64,000 nt of DNA. It comes from Chitinophagales bacterium. GTDB lineage: Bacteria; Bacteroidota; Bacteroidia; Chitinophagales; UBA8649. The DNA lies in NCBI GenBank assembly GCA_020635975.1, contig JACJYT010000008.1, forward strand, positions 1 to 64,000. The letters are read 5' to 3'. Shown piece by piece: positions 34,291-42,833 of the stretch; the first letter of the stretch is position 1, and every line of letters begins with the position of its first letter. The notes under the pieces were generated by a model that worked only from the letters and a program-made list of their open reading frames with translations, had not been told where the DNA came from and did no database searches. A program made the translations under genes and the position numbers.

Positions 34291-37200
34291 ATGAGCTACA
34301 ATCCGAAGGAAATACGAAATAAATGGCAAACTTTCTGGAAAGAAAGCGAAACTTATAAGGTGAGTAATGATCTTACGAAACCTAAGTTTTATGTACTTGA
34401 TATGTTTCCTTATCCATCTGGAAGCGGCTTGCACGTTGGTCATCCGCTAGGCTATGTAGCTAGCGATATTTATTCTAGATATAAAAGATTAAAAGGATTT
34501 AATGTACTTCACCCCATGGGCTTCGATGCCTTTGGTTTACCTGCAGAGCAATATGCTATTGAAACGGGTAAGCATCCAGGAGTTACAACAGCAGAAAATA
34601 TTGCCACCTATAAAAGACAATTAAACAATATTGGACTTTCCTTTGATTGGTCGAGAGAAGTAATTACTAGTGATCCTTCTTATTATAAATGGACCCAATG
34701 GATCTTTACCTTAATGTTCAATCATTGTTATTGCAAGGCGGAAGATAAGGCGATGCCTATTTCCGATTTGCTTGCTCAGTTTGAAAAAGATGGCAATACC
34801 AAAACGAGTGCTTTTACCGACTACAATAAAAAGTTTAGTGCTAGCGAATGGAAGGCTTTCGACGCAAGCGAGAAAGATCAGATACTGATGCATTACCGTT
34901 TGGCATATCGCAAGGTGTCTTTTGTTAATTGGTGCGAGGCTTTAGGCACTGTATTAGCAAATGATGAGGTGGTAAATGGTGTTTCTGAACGCGGGGGACA
35001 CCCAGTAGTGCAAAAACCTTTGATGCAATGGAGTTTAAGAATTACCGCTTATGCCGAGCGACTTTTACAAGGTATTAAAAATTTGGATTGGTCGGAAAGC
35101 TTAAAAGCCCAACAAGAAAATTGGATAGGAAGAAGTGAAGGCGCTACGGTGTTTTTTGAAGTGGCCCCCATCCCTAACCCTTCCCCCTCGGGTGAAGGGA
35201 ACCTTGGAAAGTGGATAACTGCAAATCCGGGTAGTTATAAAAGATTAGAAGCTTATGCCAAGGAAATGCGCCAAAATCCTACCACCCAAGAAGCTAGACT
35301 TTGGGAAGAATTAAGAGGTGAAAAGTTGGGCGATAAATTTAGAAGGCAGCATGTCCTTGAAAATTACATTCCTGATTTTGTTTGTTTGGAAAAAAAGTTG
35401 ATTGTTGAAGTTGATGGAGAAATTCATTTTTACCCTGAAAACATTCAAGCTGATTTGGCAAGAGCAGAAGTATTAGAAGAGTTGGGATATAAAATTTTAC
35501 GTTTTAAAAATGAAGAGGTAGATAAAAATATCTCTAGAGTCTTATTGAAAATAAGTGAAGAACTTTCAAAGCGAGAATCTTCTATAGGAACGGAAAGTTC
35601 CCCCTCGCCTGAGGAGAGGGGGCTAGGGGGTGAGGCCTTAAAATTAGAAATCTTTACCACTCGTCCAGACACTATTTTTGGAGTTACTTTTATGGTAATT
35701 GCCCCAGAGCATGCTTTGCTCAATAGTTTAGTAAGCGCTGAGCAAGAAGAAGCGGTGAAGGCCTATATTGAAGCAACTAAATCTAGGTCGAATGTAGACC
35801 GCCAGGCTAGTAAAGAAGTGAGTGGCGTATTTACAGGATCTTATGCTATTCATCCTTTTACAGGCAAGCAAATTCCAATTTGGATTGGCGAATATGTGCT
35901 CATTGATTATGGAACAGGAGCTATTATGGCGGTTCCAAGTGATGATGATAGAGATTACGCCTTTGCTAAACATTTTGGTATCGAAATAATTGATATTTGT
36001 GATAAAAGTGCCTATCCTAATGCCACGAAGTCGGATAAGTTAGGCAAGATGATCAACTCCGATTTTTTAAACGGAATGGAGGTGAAAGACGCCATTGCTC
36101 TAGCTATTCAAAAATTAGTAGCACAAGGAATAGGCAACTTGAAGGTAAATTACAAACTACGTGATGCAAATTTTAGTCGCCAAAGATATTGGGGAGAACC
36201 TTTTCCAATTGCTTACGATAAAGAAGGAGCAGCTATAGATTTGCCCTTAGAAGAGCTTCCTTTAGAGTTGCCACCAATGGACGACATTAAGCCTGTTAAT
36301 GGTAAAGCACCTTTAAGTAAACTTACTAATTGGAGCTATAAGGGCATGCCTTTAGACACGGATACCATGCCAGGAAATGCAGGTAGTTCCTGGTATTTTC
36401 TGCGTTATATGGATCCTAATAACGACCAGGCTTTTTGTTCCACAGAAGCAGTAAGTTATTGGCAAGATGTGGATTTGTATATTGGGGGAACAGAACATGC
36501 TGTTGGACACTTAATGTATTCTAGATTTTGGCATAAGTTTCTTTACGACCTTGGTAAAGTTCCAACGCAAGAACCGTTCAAGAAATTGATAAATCAAGGG
36601 ATGATTCAAGGCGAGAGTGCTTTTGAATACAAGGTGGTAAACGAAAATAAATTCGTTTCTTACAACTTGAAAGATGCGTATAACACCATTCCGATTCATG
36701 TGGCGATTACCTTGGTGAATGATAAAGGGGAATTGGATCTGGAAGCAGTGAAACGGTGGAGACCAGAGCAGGCAGAAGCGGAGTTTGTGCTGGAGGATGG
36801 TAAATATATCGTTGGACATGAAGTGGAGAAAATGTCGAAATCGAAACACAATGTGGTAAATCCAGACGATGTTATTGAGGAGTACGGAGCAGATTGTTTC
36901 CGCATGTTTGAAATGTTTTTAGGTCCGATAGAAAACCATAAACCGTGGCAAACTAAGGGCATAGATGGCGTAGCTCGCTTTTTGAGAAAATTCTGGAATC
37001 TAGCGCACAATGAGGAAGGTGCTTTTATATTGACAAATGAAGAACCTACAGAAAAGGAAATGAAAATCGTGCACACTTGTATTAAAAAGGTAAACGAGGA
37101 TATAGAACGTTTTTCATTTAATACCTGTGTTTCTGCTTTTATGATATGTGTAAATGATTTGAGCGATTTGAAATGCCATAAGCAGGCGGTAATGTCGGAA

Positions 37201-37515
37201 TTGGTGAAATTAATTTCGCCTTTTGCTCCCCATATTGCGGAAGAGCTTTGGCACAAAATGGGAAATACTTCTTCTGTGGTGAAGGATGTTACCTTTCCTC
37301 AGTTCGAAGAAAAGTATCTAGTAGAATCGGTAATTTCTTACCCTGTTTCTATTAATGGAAAAATGCGTGTTAAAATAGACTTAGCAGCAGGTATTTCTCA
37401 AGAGCTAGCCAAAGAGCAAGTTCTAGCCAATGAGATTGTACAAAAATGGATGGAAGGCAATGCGCCTAAAAAATTCATTTTCGTTCCAGGCAGGATTGTG
37501 AATATCGTGGTCTAA
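34291..37515 (+). CDS. leuS: Leucyl-tRNA synthetase with an in-frame DUF559 nuclease-domain insertion
   Basis: 1074 residues, about 157 longer than usual. LeuRS features are complete: PYPSGSGLHVGHPLGY (HIGH motif) near residue 40, the CP1 editing domain with TTRPDTIFGVT (455 onward) and GTGAIMAVPSDDDRDYAF, and KMSKSKHNVVNPDDV (KMSKS loop). Residues 293-449 are foreign: flanking PNPSPSGEG and SSPSPEERGLGGE are translated palindromes, and 323-420 is a complete DUF559 domain (LWEELRGEKLGDKFRRQH, Y359-I-P-D362-F, E373-V-D375-G). The insertion sits in the surface hairpin between FFEV and LKLEIFTTRPDT. Removing it restores normal LeuRS spacing, so the enzyme is probably functional and the insert tolerated. 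Confidence 0.93.
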   Translation: MSYNPKEIRNKWQTFWKESETYKVSNDLTKPKFYVLDMFPYPSGSGLHVGHPLGYVASDIYSRYKRLKGFNVLHPMGFDAFGLPAEQYAIETGKHPGVTTAENIATYKRQLNNIGLSFDWSREVITSDPSYYKWTQWIFTLMFNHCYCKAEDKAMPISDLLAQFEKDGNTKTSAFTDYNKKFSASEWKAFDASEKDQILMHYRLAYRKVSFVNWCEALGTVLANDEVVNGVSERGGHPVVQKPLMQWSLRITAYAERLLQGIKNLDWSESLKAQQENWIGRSEGATVFFEVAPIPNPSPSGEGNLGKWITANPGSYKRLEAYAKEMRQNPTTQEARLWEELRGEKLGDKFRRQHVLENYIPDFVCLEKKLIVEVDGEIHFYPENIQADLARAEVLEELGYKILRFKNEEVDKNISRVLLKISEELSKRESSIGTESSPSPEERGLGGEALKLEIFTTRPDTIFGVTFMVIAPEHALLNSLVSAEQEEAVKAYIEATKSRSNVDRQASKEVSGVFTGSYAIHPFTGKQIPIWIGEYVLIDYGTGAIMAVPSDDDRDYAFAKHFGIEIIDICDKSAYPNATKSDKLGKMINSDFLNGMEVKDAIALAIQKLVAQGIGNLKVNYKLRDANFSRQRYWGEPFPIAYDKEGAAIDLPLEELPLELPPMDDIKPVNGKAPLSKLTNWSYKGMPLDTDTMPGNAGSSWYFLRYMDPNNDQAFCSTEAVSYWQDVDLYIGGTEHAVGHLMYSRFWHKFLYDLGKVPTQEPFKKLINQGMIQGESAFEYKVVNENKFVSYNLKDAYNTIPIHVAITLVNDKGELDLEAVKRWRPEQAEAEFVLEDGKYIVGHEVEKMSKSKHNVVNPDDVIEEYGADCFRMFEMFLGPIENHKPWQTKGIDGVARFLRKFWNLAHNEEGAFILTNEEPTEKEMKIVHTCIKKVNEDIERFSFNTCVSAFMICVNDLSDLKCHKQAVMSELVKLISPFAPHIAEELWHKMGNTSSVVKDVTFPQFEEKYLVESVISYPVSINGKMRVKIDLAAGISQELAKEQVLANEIVQKWMEGNAPKKFIFVPGRIVNIVV
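35163..35202 (+). repeat. Left terminal inverted repeat of the DUF559 element
   Basis: About 40 bases: a C-rich outer part with CCCTAACCC and an inner hairpin with arms CCCTTC/GAAGGG. Aligned with the reverse complement of the right end, most positions match, with one indel near the inner edge. It is translated as APIPNPSPSGEGN within LeuRS. Confidence 0.75.
35596..35637 (-). repeat. Right terminal inverted repeat of the DUF559 element
   Basis: About 42 bases. On the minus strand it reads GGCC, a C-rich block with CTAGCCCCC, then a hairpin with arms CCCCCTC/GAGGGGG, and ends GGGGGAACT. It is translated as SSPSPEERGLGGEA. Confidence 0.75.
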
Positions 37516-37541
37516 GCTGGGTCTTAGCTTGAATATTAAGA

Positions 37542-37820
37542 CTAAGGACAAGCTGGATCGCCATCGCAGTCGAGGTCGTCGCAATCAATAAAACCATCTA
37601 AGTCGTTGTCGATGCCGTCGGAGCAGATTTCTGCAGTGCCACAAGCACTGTTTCCGCTACAGTCAAAATCAGCACAATCGATAAAGCCATCCCCATCATT
37701 ATCGATACCATCGTTGCACAGCTCCGTGTTATCACTTGGATCGTCTTCTTTACAAGAAGATAGCGTAGCCATTCCAAAAAGGAAAGCGAGTATTAAAATT
37801 GTTGTATTTCTGGCTTTCAT
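37542..37820 (-). CDS. Small lipoprotein with two DGIDNDGDG calcium-binding-type repeats
   Basis: 92 residues. A lipoprotein signal ends in LSSC with Cys23. The rest is two tandem 28-30-residue repeats of the pattern C-x-D-G-I-D-N-D-x-D-G-F-I-D-C-x-D-x-D-C, ending in PAC. The Asp-rich loops resemble calcium-binding type-3-like repeats, and the paired cysteines would form disulfides outside the cytoplasm. It is probably an outer-membrane-anchored protein of unknown role. It is convergent with leuS, 26 bases from its end. Confidence 0.8.
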   Translation of the reverse strand: MKARNTTILILAFLFGMATLSSCKEDDPSDNTELCNDGIDNDGDGFIDCADFDCSGNSACGTAEICSDGIDNDLDGFIDCDDLDCDGDPACP

Positions 37821-37902
37821 AGTCCTTCTTATATTTAGATTGAACTAAAAATAAGAAATAAATTCAACTTTAGTGGGATAGGAGAACGAAAGTTGCATAA
37901 AC

Positions 37903-40158
37903 TTAACGTTGCGCATCCGTTACGGCTATGCTAACTACATTAAGAATTTCTCTAACTGAAGAACCAATTTGAAGTACATGAACTGGTTTTTTCATACCCA
38001 AAAGGAGAGGCCCAATCGACTCTACCTTAGCCATTTCTTGAATGAGCTTATAAGCAATATTTCCAGAGGAAAGATTAGGGAAAATTAGAGTGTTAGCACT
38101 TTTCTTAGCTAGGTCCGAAAAGTTAAAGAAATCGTTAACCAACTCTGTATTAAGTGCAAAATTTGCCTGAATTTCGCCATCTGCTATTAAGTCCTTTTGT
38201 TCTTCATGCAAGAGTCTTGCCGCTTCTCTCATTTTAAGCGCATCATCGCCTTCGTTAGATCCGAAGTTAGAATAAGAGAGTAGGGCTAAGCGTGGTTCAA
38301 TTTTTAGTCGTTTTACTGCTTTCGCAACAAGTAGGCTAATATCTGCAATTTCTCGAGCACTAGGATTGATATTTACGGTGGTATCTGCAAAGAAAAAGGG
38401 TCCGTCTTTGGTAATGATGATGTACATTCCCGCAATTTTTGAAACGCCTTCTTCTACTCCAATTACCTGCAAAGCTGGCTTAATTGCAGTGGCATAGTTT
38501 CTAGTTAAACCAGAAATCAAAGCATCCGCATCGCCAGTTTCCACCATGGCCGACCCAAAGTAATTTCTTTCATGCATTAATTTTTCCGCTTCAAAGAGAG
38601 TTAATCCACGACGTTTTCTTTTCTCAAAAAGTATTTTAGCATAAGCACTTCGTCGCTCTTTTTCGCTTCTTTCTCTAGGGTCAATTATAGTACATTCAAA
38701 ATTTAAGCTATATTCCGACATCATAGAATGAATAAGCTCCTTATTTCCTAAAAGTATAGGTAGTGCAATGCCTTCGTCGGCCGCAAGATATGCTGCTTTC
38801 AAAATTTTGTAATTATCGGCTTCGGCAAAAACTACGCGTTTTGGTTTTTTCTTTGCTCTTTGCGTGATGTTCTTAATCAACTTATTATCTAAGCCGAGTC
38901 TGTTTTTTAGCTCTAGTTCGTATTTATCCCAATCTTTAATGGGCGATTTAGCCACACCGCTTTCCATAGCCGCTTTGGCTACGGCTGGAGCAATGGTATA
39001 AATCAAGCGAGGATCTAAGGGTTTTGGAATAATTAAATCTTTCCCGAAACTTAAATTTCTTTCTCCATAGGCTTCATTTACTTCTTCTGGAACGGTAGCT
39101 TTTGCCAGGTCGGCTATAGCTCGAACAGCAGCTAATTTCATCGACTCATTTATACAAGATGCTCTAACATCTAGAGCTCCTCTAAAAATAAAAGGGAAAC
39201 CTAAGACATTATTCACTTGATTAGGATGGTCGCTTCTTCCCGTTGCCAAAATAATATCTTCTCTCGATTCGATAGCCTCTTTGTAAGCAATTTCGGGATC
39301 CGGGTTCGCCAAGGCAAAAACTATGGGTGAGGATGCCATAGATTTTACCATCTTCTTGCTCACTACATTTCCTTTAGATAAGCCTAAAAAAACATCCGCA
39401 CCTTGCATCGCCTCTTCTAGACTCAAATCTTTTCCCTCTCGTGCGAACAAGGCTTTGTGCTCATCCAGATTTTTGCGGTCTTTGGTTAAGAGTCCTTTAG
39501 AATCGAACATATAAACATGCTTTGGGTTTACTCCGAGACTTAAATAAAGTTTAGCACATGATATGGCAGACGCACCAGCTCCGTTGATGACTACCTTTAC
39601 TTTTTCAATTTTTTTATTGGCTAGTTCTAGCGCATTTAGCAGGGCTGCTGAAGAAATAATGGCGGTACCATGTTGATCGTCGTGCATTACTGGGATGTCT
39701 AATTCTGCTTTAAGTCGTCTTTCTATTTCGAAAGCTTCTGGAGCCTTAAGATCTTCCAAATTTATACCTCCAAAAGTGGGGGAGATGGCTTTTACCGTTT
39801 TGACAAATGCATCCACATCGGTTTCATTAACCTCAATGTCGAAAACATCAATATCGGCAAATATTTTAAAGAGTAAGCCTTTACCTTCCATCACGGGTTT
39901 GGAAGCTTCAGCACCTAAATCTCCTAAGCCGAGTACTGCAGTTCCATTCGAGATTACTGCCACTAAATTACCCTTGGCGGTATATTCGTATACCGTGTCG
40001 GGATTTTTGGCAATTTCAATGCAGGGTTCAGCCACACCTGGCGAGTAGGCAAGCGCTAAATCGCGTTGGGTACTAGTTGGTTTAGAGGGAATTACCTCAA
40101 TTTTTCCCTTTCTACCCTGACTGTGATAGTCGAGGGCTTCGGCACGTTTTGATTTCAT
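37903..40158 (-). CDS. maeB: NADP-dependent malic enzyme with C-terminal phosphotransacetylase domain
   Basis: 751 residues. Residues 1 to about 430 form the malic enzyme (AYSPGVAEPC, then VMHDDQHGTAIISSAALLNAL, NGAGASAISCAKLYLSLG, ALANPDPEI). Residues about 430-751 resemble phosphate acetyltransferase (RVVFAEADNYKILKAA, then LISGLTRNYATAIKPALQ, LFPNLSSGNIAYKLIQ). The enzyme decarboxylates malate to pyruvate; in MaeB the C-terminal domain serves as an acetyl-CoA-sensing regulatory region rather than as an active transferase. A single-gene unit on the minus strand. Confidence 0.95.
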   Translation of the reverse strand: MKSKRAEALDYHSQGRKGKIEVIPSKPTSTQRDLALAYSPGVAEPCIEIAKNPDTVYEYTAKGNLVAVISNGTAVLGLGDLGAEASKPVMEGKGLLFKIFADIDVFDIEVNETDVDAFVKTVKAISPTFGGINLEDLKAPEAFEIERRLKAELDIPVMHDDQHGTAIISSAALLNALELANKKIEKVKVVINGAGASAISCAKLYLSLGVNPKHVYMFDSKGLLTKDRKNLDEHKALFAREGKDLSLEEAMQGADVFLGLSKGNVVSKKMVKSMASSPIVFALANPDPEIAYKEAIESREDIILATGRSDHPNQVNNVLGFPFIFRGALDVRASCINESMKLAAVRAIADLAKATVPEEVNEAYGERNLSFGKDLIIPKPLDPRLIYTIAPAVAKAAMESGVAKSPIKDWDKYELELKNRLGLDNKLIKNITQRAKKKPKRVVFAEADNYKILKAAYLAADEGIALPILLGNKELIHSMMSEYSLNFECTIIDPRERSEKERRSAYAKILFEKRKRRGLTLFEAEKLMHERNYFGSAMVETGDADALISGLTRNYATAIKPALQVIGVEEGVSKIAGMYIIITKDGPFFFADTTVNINPSAREIADISLLVAKAVKRLKIEPRLALLSYSNFGSNEGDDALKMREAARLLHEEQKDLIADGEIQANFALNTELVNDFFNFSDLAKKSANTLIFPNLSSGNIAYKLIQEMAKVESIGPLLLGMKKPVHVLQIGSSVREILNVVSIAVTDAQR

Positions 40159-40264
40159 ATAAGTTTGCTTTGGTAGTGTAAAGATAAGAATTGCTTACTA
40201 GCTCTGAGCAAAGCGCTAAGCTTTATCTGTCCACTTCTCCAAAAGCTGTACGGTTTGGAATCGA

Positions 40265-40654
40265 CTAAGACTTAGAATCAGTATGTTTTATAGGCTCATA
40301 AAGGGCAAAGCGATTTCCTTCTGTATCTAGAAATTGTGCCATGTAGCCTACATGTTCTGAAATTAGTCTTCGTGGCATCAGAACTTTTCCTCCGGCTCCT
40401 TCTACTTTGTTTAAAACCGTATCTAAATTCTCTCCTCCATTTAAATAAACTAGAGGTCCTTCGGTTCCAGGTTTTAAATAATCTTCCTGTACAATTGCGC
40501 CTCCAATTGCTTCGCCTTCATGCGGGAAAAATGCGTGTTTTACTCCTTCCATTTCAGAATAGTGCATTTTTACATCTAAAATGCATTCATAAAATTTGCG
40601 ACAACGATCGAAGTCGAGGGCTGGAATTTCAAACCAAGTAACTATGCTTTTCAT
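40265..40654 (-). CDS. VOC-family protein (glyoxalase/dioxygenase fold)
   Basis: 129 residues with the paired beta-alpha-beta-beta-beta modules of the VOC superfamily: VTWFEIPALDFDRCRKFYECIL, then VYLNGGENLDTVLNKVEGAGGKVLMPR, and MAQFLDTEGNRFALYEP. The residues that would hold a metal are only partly conserved, so a catalytic role is uncertain. Stand-alone, upstream of a repeat-rich intergenic region. Confidence 0.88.
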   Translation of the reverse strand: MKSIVTWFEIPALDFDRCRKFYECILDVKMHYSEMEGVKHAFFPHEGEAIGGAIVQEDYLKPGTEGPLVYLNGGENLDTVLNKVEGAGGKVLMPRRLISEHVGYMAQFLDTEGNRFALYEPIKHTDSKS

Positions 40655-40692
40655 CTGCTTTTGTTTAGTTTAAGTTTGAAGATAAGAAAAGT

Positions 40693-40843
40693 GAATTAGA
40701 GAAATAGAAAAATAGAGAAATAGAGAAATAGAGAAATAGAAAAATAGAGAAATAGATGACTAGATTACTAGTCGACTAGAACAACAGTCGAACAGTCGTA
40801 TGTCTAAAAATCTAAAAGTCTAAAAGTCTGGCAGTCTAAAAAT
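40693..40843. repeat. Degenerate 8-bp tandem array 1
   Basis: Nineteen units in an 8-base phase, with one 7-base unit at 40797-40803. The order is GAAATAGA-type units, then TGACTAGA, TTACTAGT, CGACTAGA, ACAACAGT, CGAACAGT, and finally CTAAAAGT-type units. Confidence 0.85.
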
Positions 40844-40882
40844 CCCCCCCCTCTAACTCCCCCCTTGAAAAGTGGGGAGGAC
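40844..40882. repeat. Solitary C-rich palindrome of the same architecture as the leuS element ends
   Basis: A C run, then CTCTAACTCC, then a hairpin with arms CTCCCC (from 40857) and GGGGAG (to 40879), ending GGAC. The layout of C-run, CTAAC, C-run and hairpin matches the terminal repeats of the leuS insertion. Confidence 0.6.
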
Positions 40883-40898
40883 GGTTTTCAATACTCAC

Positions 40899-40938
40899 CG
40901 TCATTGCGATGAGGTGCTAGCCGAAGAAGCAATCTCAT
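40899..40938. repeat. GTCATTGCGA...GAAGCAATCTC palindromic repeat
   Basis: The sequence starts CGTCATTGCGATGAGG and ends GAAGAAGCAATCTCAT. The two ends are partly complementary around the ATTGC/GCAAT core. This motif is a familiar dispersed palindrome of many bacterial genomes. Confidence 0.55.
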
Positions 40939-41001
40939 GTTATATATGATTCACACTCTTAACAAGTTTAATCGTTATTTTTCTTCAATCGCATCTTTTC
41001 A

Positions 41002-41039
41002 TTTTTGCCTTGACGCAAAAACGAAACAAAAAAGTCAAG
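41002..41039. repeat. Nested hairpin repeat (TTTTTGC/GCAAAAA and CTTGAC/GTCAAG)
   Basis: TTTTTGC at 41002-41008 can pair with GCAAAAA at 41015-41021, or CTTGAC at 41009-41014 with GTCAAG at 41034-41039. The two pairings compete. Confidence 0.45.
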
Positions 41040-41045
41040 ACTGAT

Positions 41046-41175
41046 GATTAAAAAGCTAAAAAGGAGTAAATACAACTGAAGAATCTCTAATGCTTCGCCT
41101 AGATCTTCAATACTTTCTTTGATAAGTTGAACCAACTCCCGTTGTATTAACTCCTTTTCTTAACGCTTTTTACTC
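41046..41175. repeat. Long imperfect inverted repeat
   Basis: The left arm at 41046-41076 (core GGAGTAAATACAAC) is complementary to the right arm at 41141-41175 (core GTTGTATTAACTCC), including the outer AAAAAGC/GCTTTTT parts. A 64-base spacer lies between. It could be the ends of a decayed small element. Confidence 0.5.
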
Positions 41176-41216
41176 ATAGGTCGAGAAGATAGAATTAGAA
41201 AAAAAGGAAAATTACA

Positions 41217-41296
41217 GAATTAGATGACTAGTAGACTAGAATAAATGTCGAACAGTCGACAAATCGAATCATCGAATAATCGACAAATCGATCAAT
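41217..41296. repeat. Degenerate 8-bp tandem array 2
   Basis: Ten consecutive octamers from GAATTAGA through TGACTAGT, AGACTAGA, CGAACAGT, CGACAAAT and CGAATCAT to CGATCAAT. The last unit contains the stop codon of the downstream T9SS cargo gene. Confidence 0.85.
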
Positions 41297-42797
41297 CCAC
41301 CAACATCCTCTCCATCCCAACTCTTCTTCCTCCATCATATACTCCTACAAAATAAACGCCTGCTGCAAACTTGCTGATATCGATAATTTGCTTGCCAGAA
41401 TATTGAGGCAAGGACATAGAAAACACTTTTTCTCCTAATAGGTTATGAATCTGTAAAACCGCTTCGCTCTTGCTTTGCCATGGCAAGAAACCGTAATCTA
41501 TTTCTACATAAGTACTAGCGGGGTTGGGTTGGAGTAAAATTTCTATTGGGGTGCTTAGCTCTTTTATGCCCACTCCAAGCGTATCGCAAGCACTGCCGGT
41601 TAAAGCGCCTAGGCGGTAGTTGGGGAAGTTTGGTAGACCATCTGAGCCATCTCTAGGAATAGGTATTTTTACTTCGAAATCACAAGAAACACCATATTCA
41701 TTTGGATTATGAATAATGTGTATTTCGTTAATCCAACTTCCTCCTCCTACAATTATTTCTCCTGTTGGAGCCAATTGCATTGATAAAAATAAACGATCTA
41801 AAGTAGTGGCTGTGTCTCTATTATGTATTAATTGTTTAGATAAAATTATATCTTCAATATTTAAGTCATATTGAAATAATCTACCTCCTGTTGCCACATA
41901 CAAAAATCGATTATTTGGTGCAATTGAGACACTGCCACTATATTCATTAGTAAAGTTAATACCAAATTCACTCAGTGGAATCTGTCTTGGGTTACTCAAC
42001 AAACCACTACAGCGATCAAAATCAAAGATTTCTACGCCATCTTTTATACTACCTCTTACAAATAAGCTACCGTCGGGACTAAAGAGACTTTGTCCGCCAT
42101 CTGCATAAAAACTTTTCACACCGAGACATTGTTTATGCACCTGCATTATAGTATCTGGCGAATACAACAAGGTGTAATAACAATTACTTCCTCCCTCGCT
42201 AGCCATAATCCACCAGTCCCTTCCATTACCATGGCGGCAGGCTGCTATACCTGAAGTATTCATGGTATCTTCTATTAAAGAATTATTTTTACCTTCTATA
42301 TAGTAATTATTAGTGTTTTTTGTAATCTTAGAATAAAGAAGTTCGACTCCCACCCCGTAGTCTAAATTAGGAAATACGTAACTATTTGTATCTTCTCTTA
42401 AATGAAAAAGTAGATGGCCATTATCATTCAAGGATTTTAAGAAGATAGCACCATTCCTTGAAGTATATGCACCTGCTGGGATTCCGTCAAATAGCTCCCA
42501 TATGTAACCATAATTTATCGAATCGCCATTTTCGATTATATTGCCCAGATTATCATAAATGGCGGCTCCTCCAGTGAATAAAAGTAAATTTCCCGAGCTA
42601 TCACTTATACTAGCATTGGTTATATGAATTCTTAGAGAAGAATCGGGATTTAAGGTACTAAGACTATAGTCTGTTTCCGTAAAATTTATTTGATTCAGCG
42701 TTCCAGAACCTAGCAACCATGTATAATCTTCTTTTTGGCTGTAACCTAGTAGACATAAGAAGTAAGACAGAAGGTATAGAACTAGCCTTTTATTCAT
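41292..42797 (-). CDS. T9SS cargo protein, type A sorting domain (paralogue 1)
   Basis: 501 residues. A signal peptide (ending LLGYSQ) is followed by a beta-propeller-like body with WD/SMP-type phrases (SLFSPDGSLFVRGS, PNNRFLYVATGG). The C-terminal T9SS type A sorting domain has LQPNPAS near 425, then VLQIHNLLGEKVFSM and ISKFAAGVYFVGVYDGG, ending MERMLVD. It should be exported by the type IX system and bound to the cell surface or released. A close paralogue lies directly upstream; the two are nearly identical in three blocks and diverged in two. Function unknown. Confidence 0.85.
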   Translation of the reverse strand: MNKRLVLYLLSYFLCLLGYSQKEDYTWLLGSGTLNQINFTETDYSLSTLNPDSSLRIHITNASISDSSGNLLLFTGGAAIYDNLGNIIENGDSINYGYIWELFDGIPAGAYTSRNGAIFLKSLNDNGHLLFHLREDTNSYVFPNLDYGVGVELLYSKITKNTNNYYIEGKNNSLIEDTMNTSGIAACRHGNGRDWWIMASEGGSNCYYTLLYSPDTIMQVHKQCLGVKSFYADGGQSLFSPDGSLFVRGSIKDGVEIFDFDRCSGLLSNPRQIPLSEFGINFTNEYSGSVSIAPNNRFLYVATGGRLFQYDLNIEDIILSKQLIHNRDTATTLDRLFLSMQLAPTGEIIVGGGSWINEIHIIHNPNEYGVSCDFEVKIPIPRDGSDGLPNFPNYRLGALTGSACDTLGVGIKELSTPIEILLQPNPASTYVEIDYGFLPWQSKSEAVLQIHNLLGEKVFSMSLPQYSGKQIIDISKFAAGVYFVGVYDGGRRVGMERMLVD

Positions 42798-42833
42798 GAA
42801 ATTAAATATAGATAATATTTTTTTGAGAGAAAT

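Larger units (their letters stand above)
35163..35637 (+). mobile_element. Palindrome-flanked DUF559 element inserted in frame in leuS
   Basis: The element is bounded by imperfect terminal inverted repeats and has GGCC at both outer edges (35163-35166 and 35634-35637), either a duplicated target or part of the repeat. Excising 35167-35637 removes 471 bases (157 codons) and rejoins the LeuRS frame as FFEVA-LKLEIF. The inner ORF codes for one DUF559 domain (Vsr/PD-(D/E)XK-like nuclease fold) with its Asp and Glu-x-Asp residues intact. An internal ATG at 35266 (MRQNPTTQEAR) could allow separate expression. No intein or intron boundary residues or splicing motifs are seen. Confidence 0.75.
40655..41291. 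other. Repeat-rich intergenic region
   Basis: The only gene-free stretch longer than 300 bases. It holds an octamer array (40693-40843), a C-rich palindrome (40844-40882), a GTCATTGCGA-type palindrome (40899-40938), a nested hairpin (41002-41039), a long imperfect inverted repeat (41046-41175) and a second octamer array (from 41217). A 63-codon open stretch on the minus strand (40968-41159) has no convincing start codon. Confidence 0.8.

Noticed and set aside
35167..35637. Intein or intron in leuS
   Set aside because: No Cys/Ser/Thr at the left junction, no His-Asn at the right junction, no splicing blocks, and the frame is kept through the whole insert. Flanking palindromes explain it better.
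35445..37256. Several open frames on the minus strand opposite leuS
   Set aside because: They lie wholly within the conserved leuS sequence and show no family resemblance or promoter.
37542..37820. Plus-strand open frame over the small lipoprotein gene
   Set aside because: The minus strand has a lipoprotein signal and a clear Asp/Cys repeat, which settles the strand.
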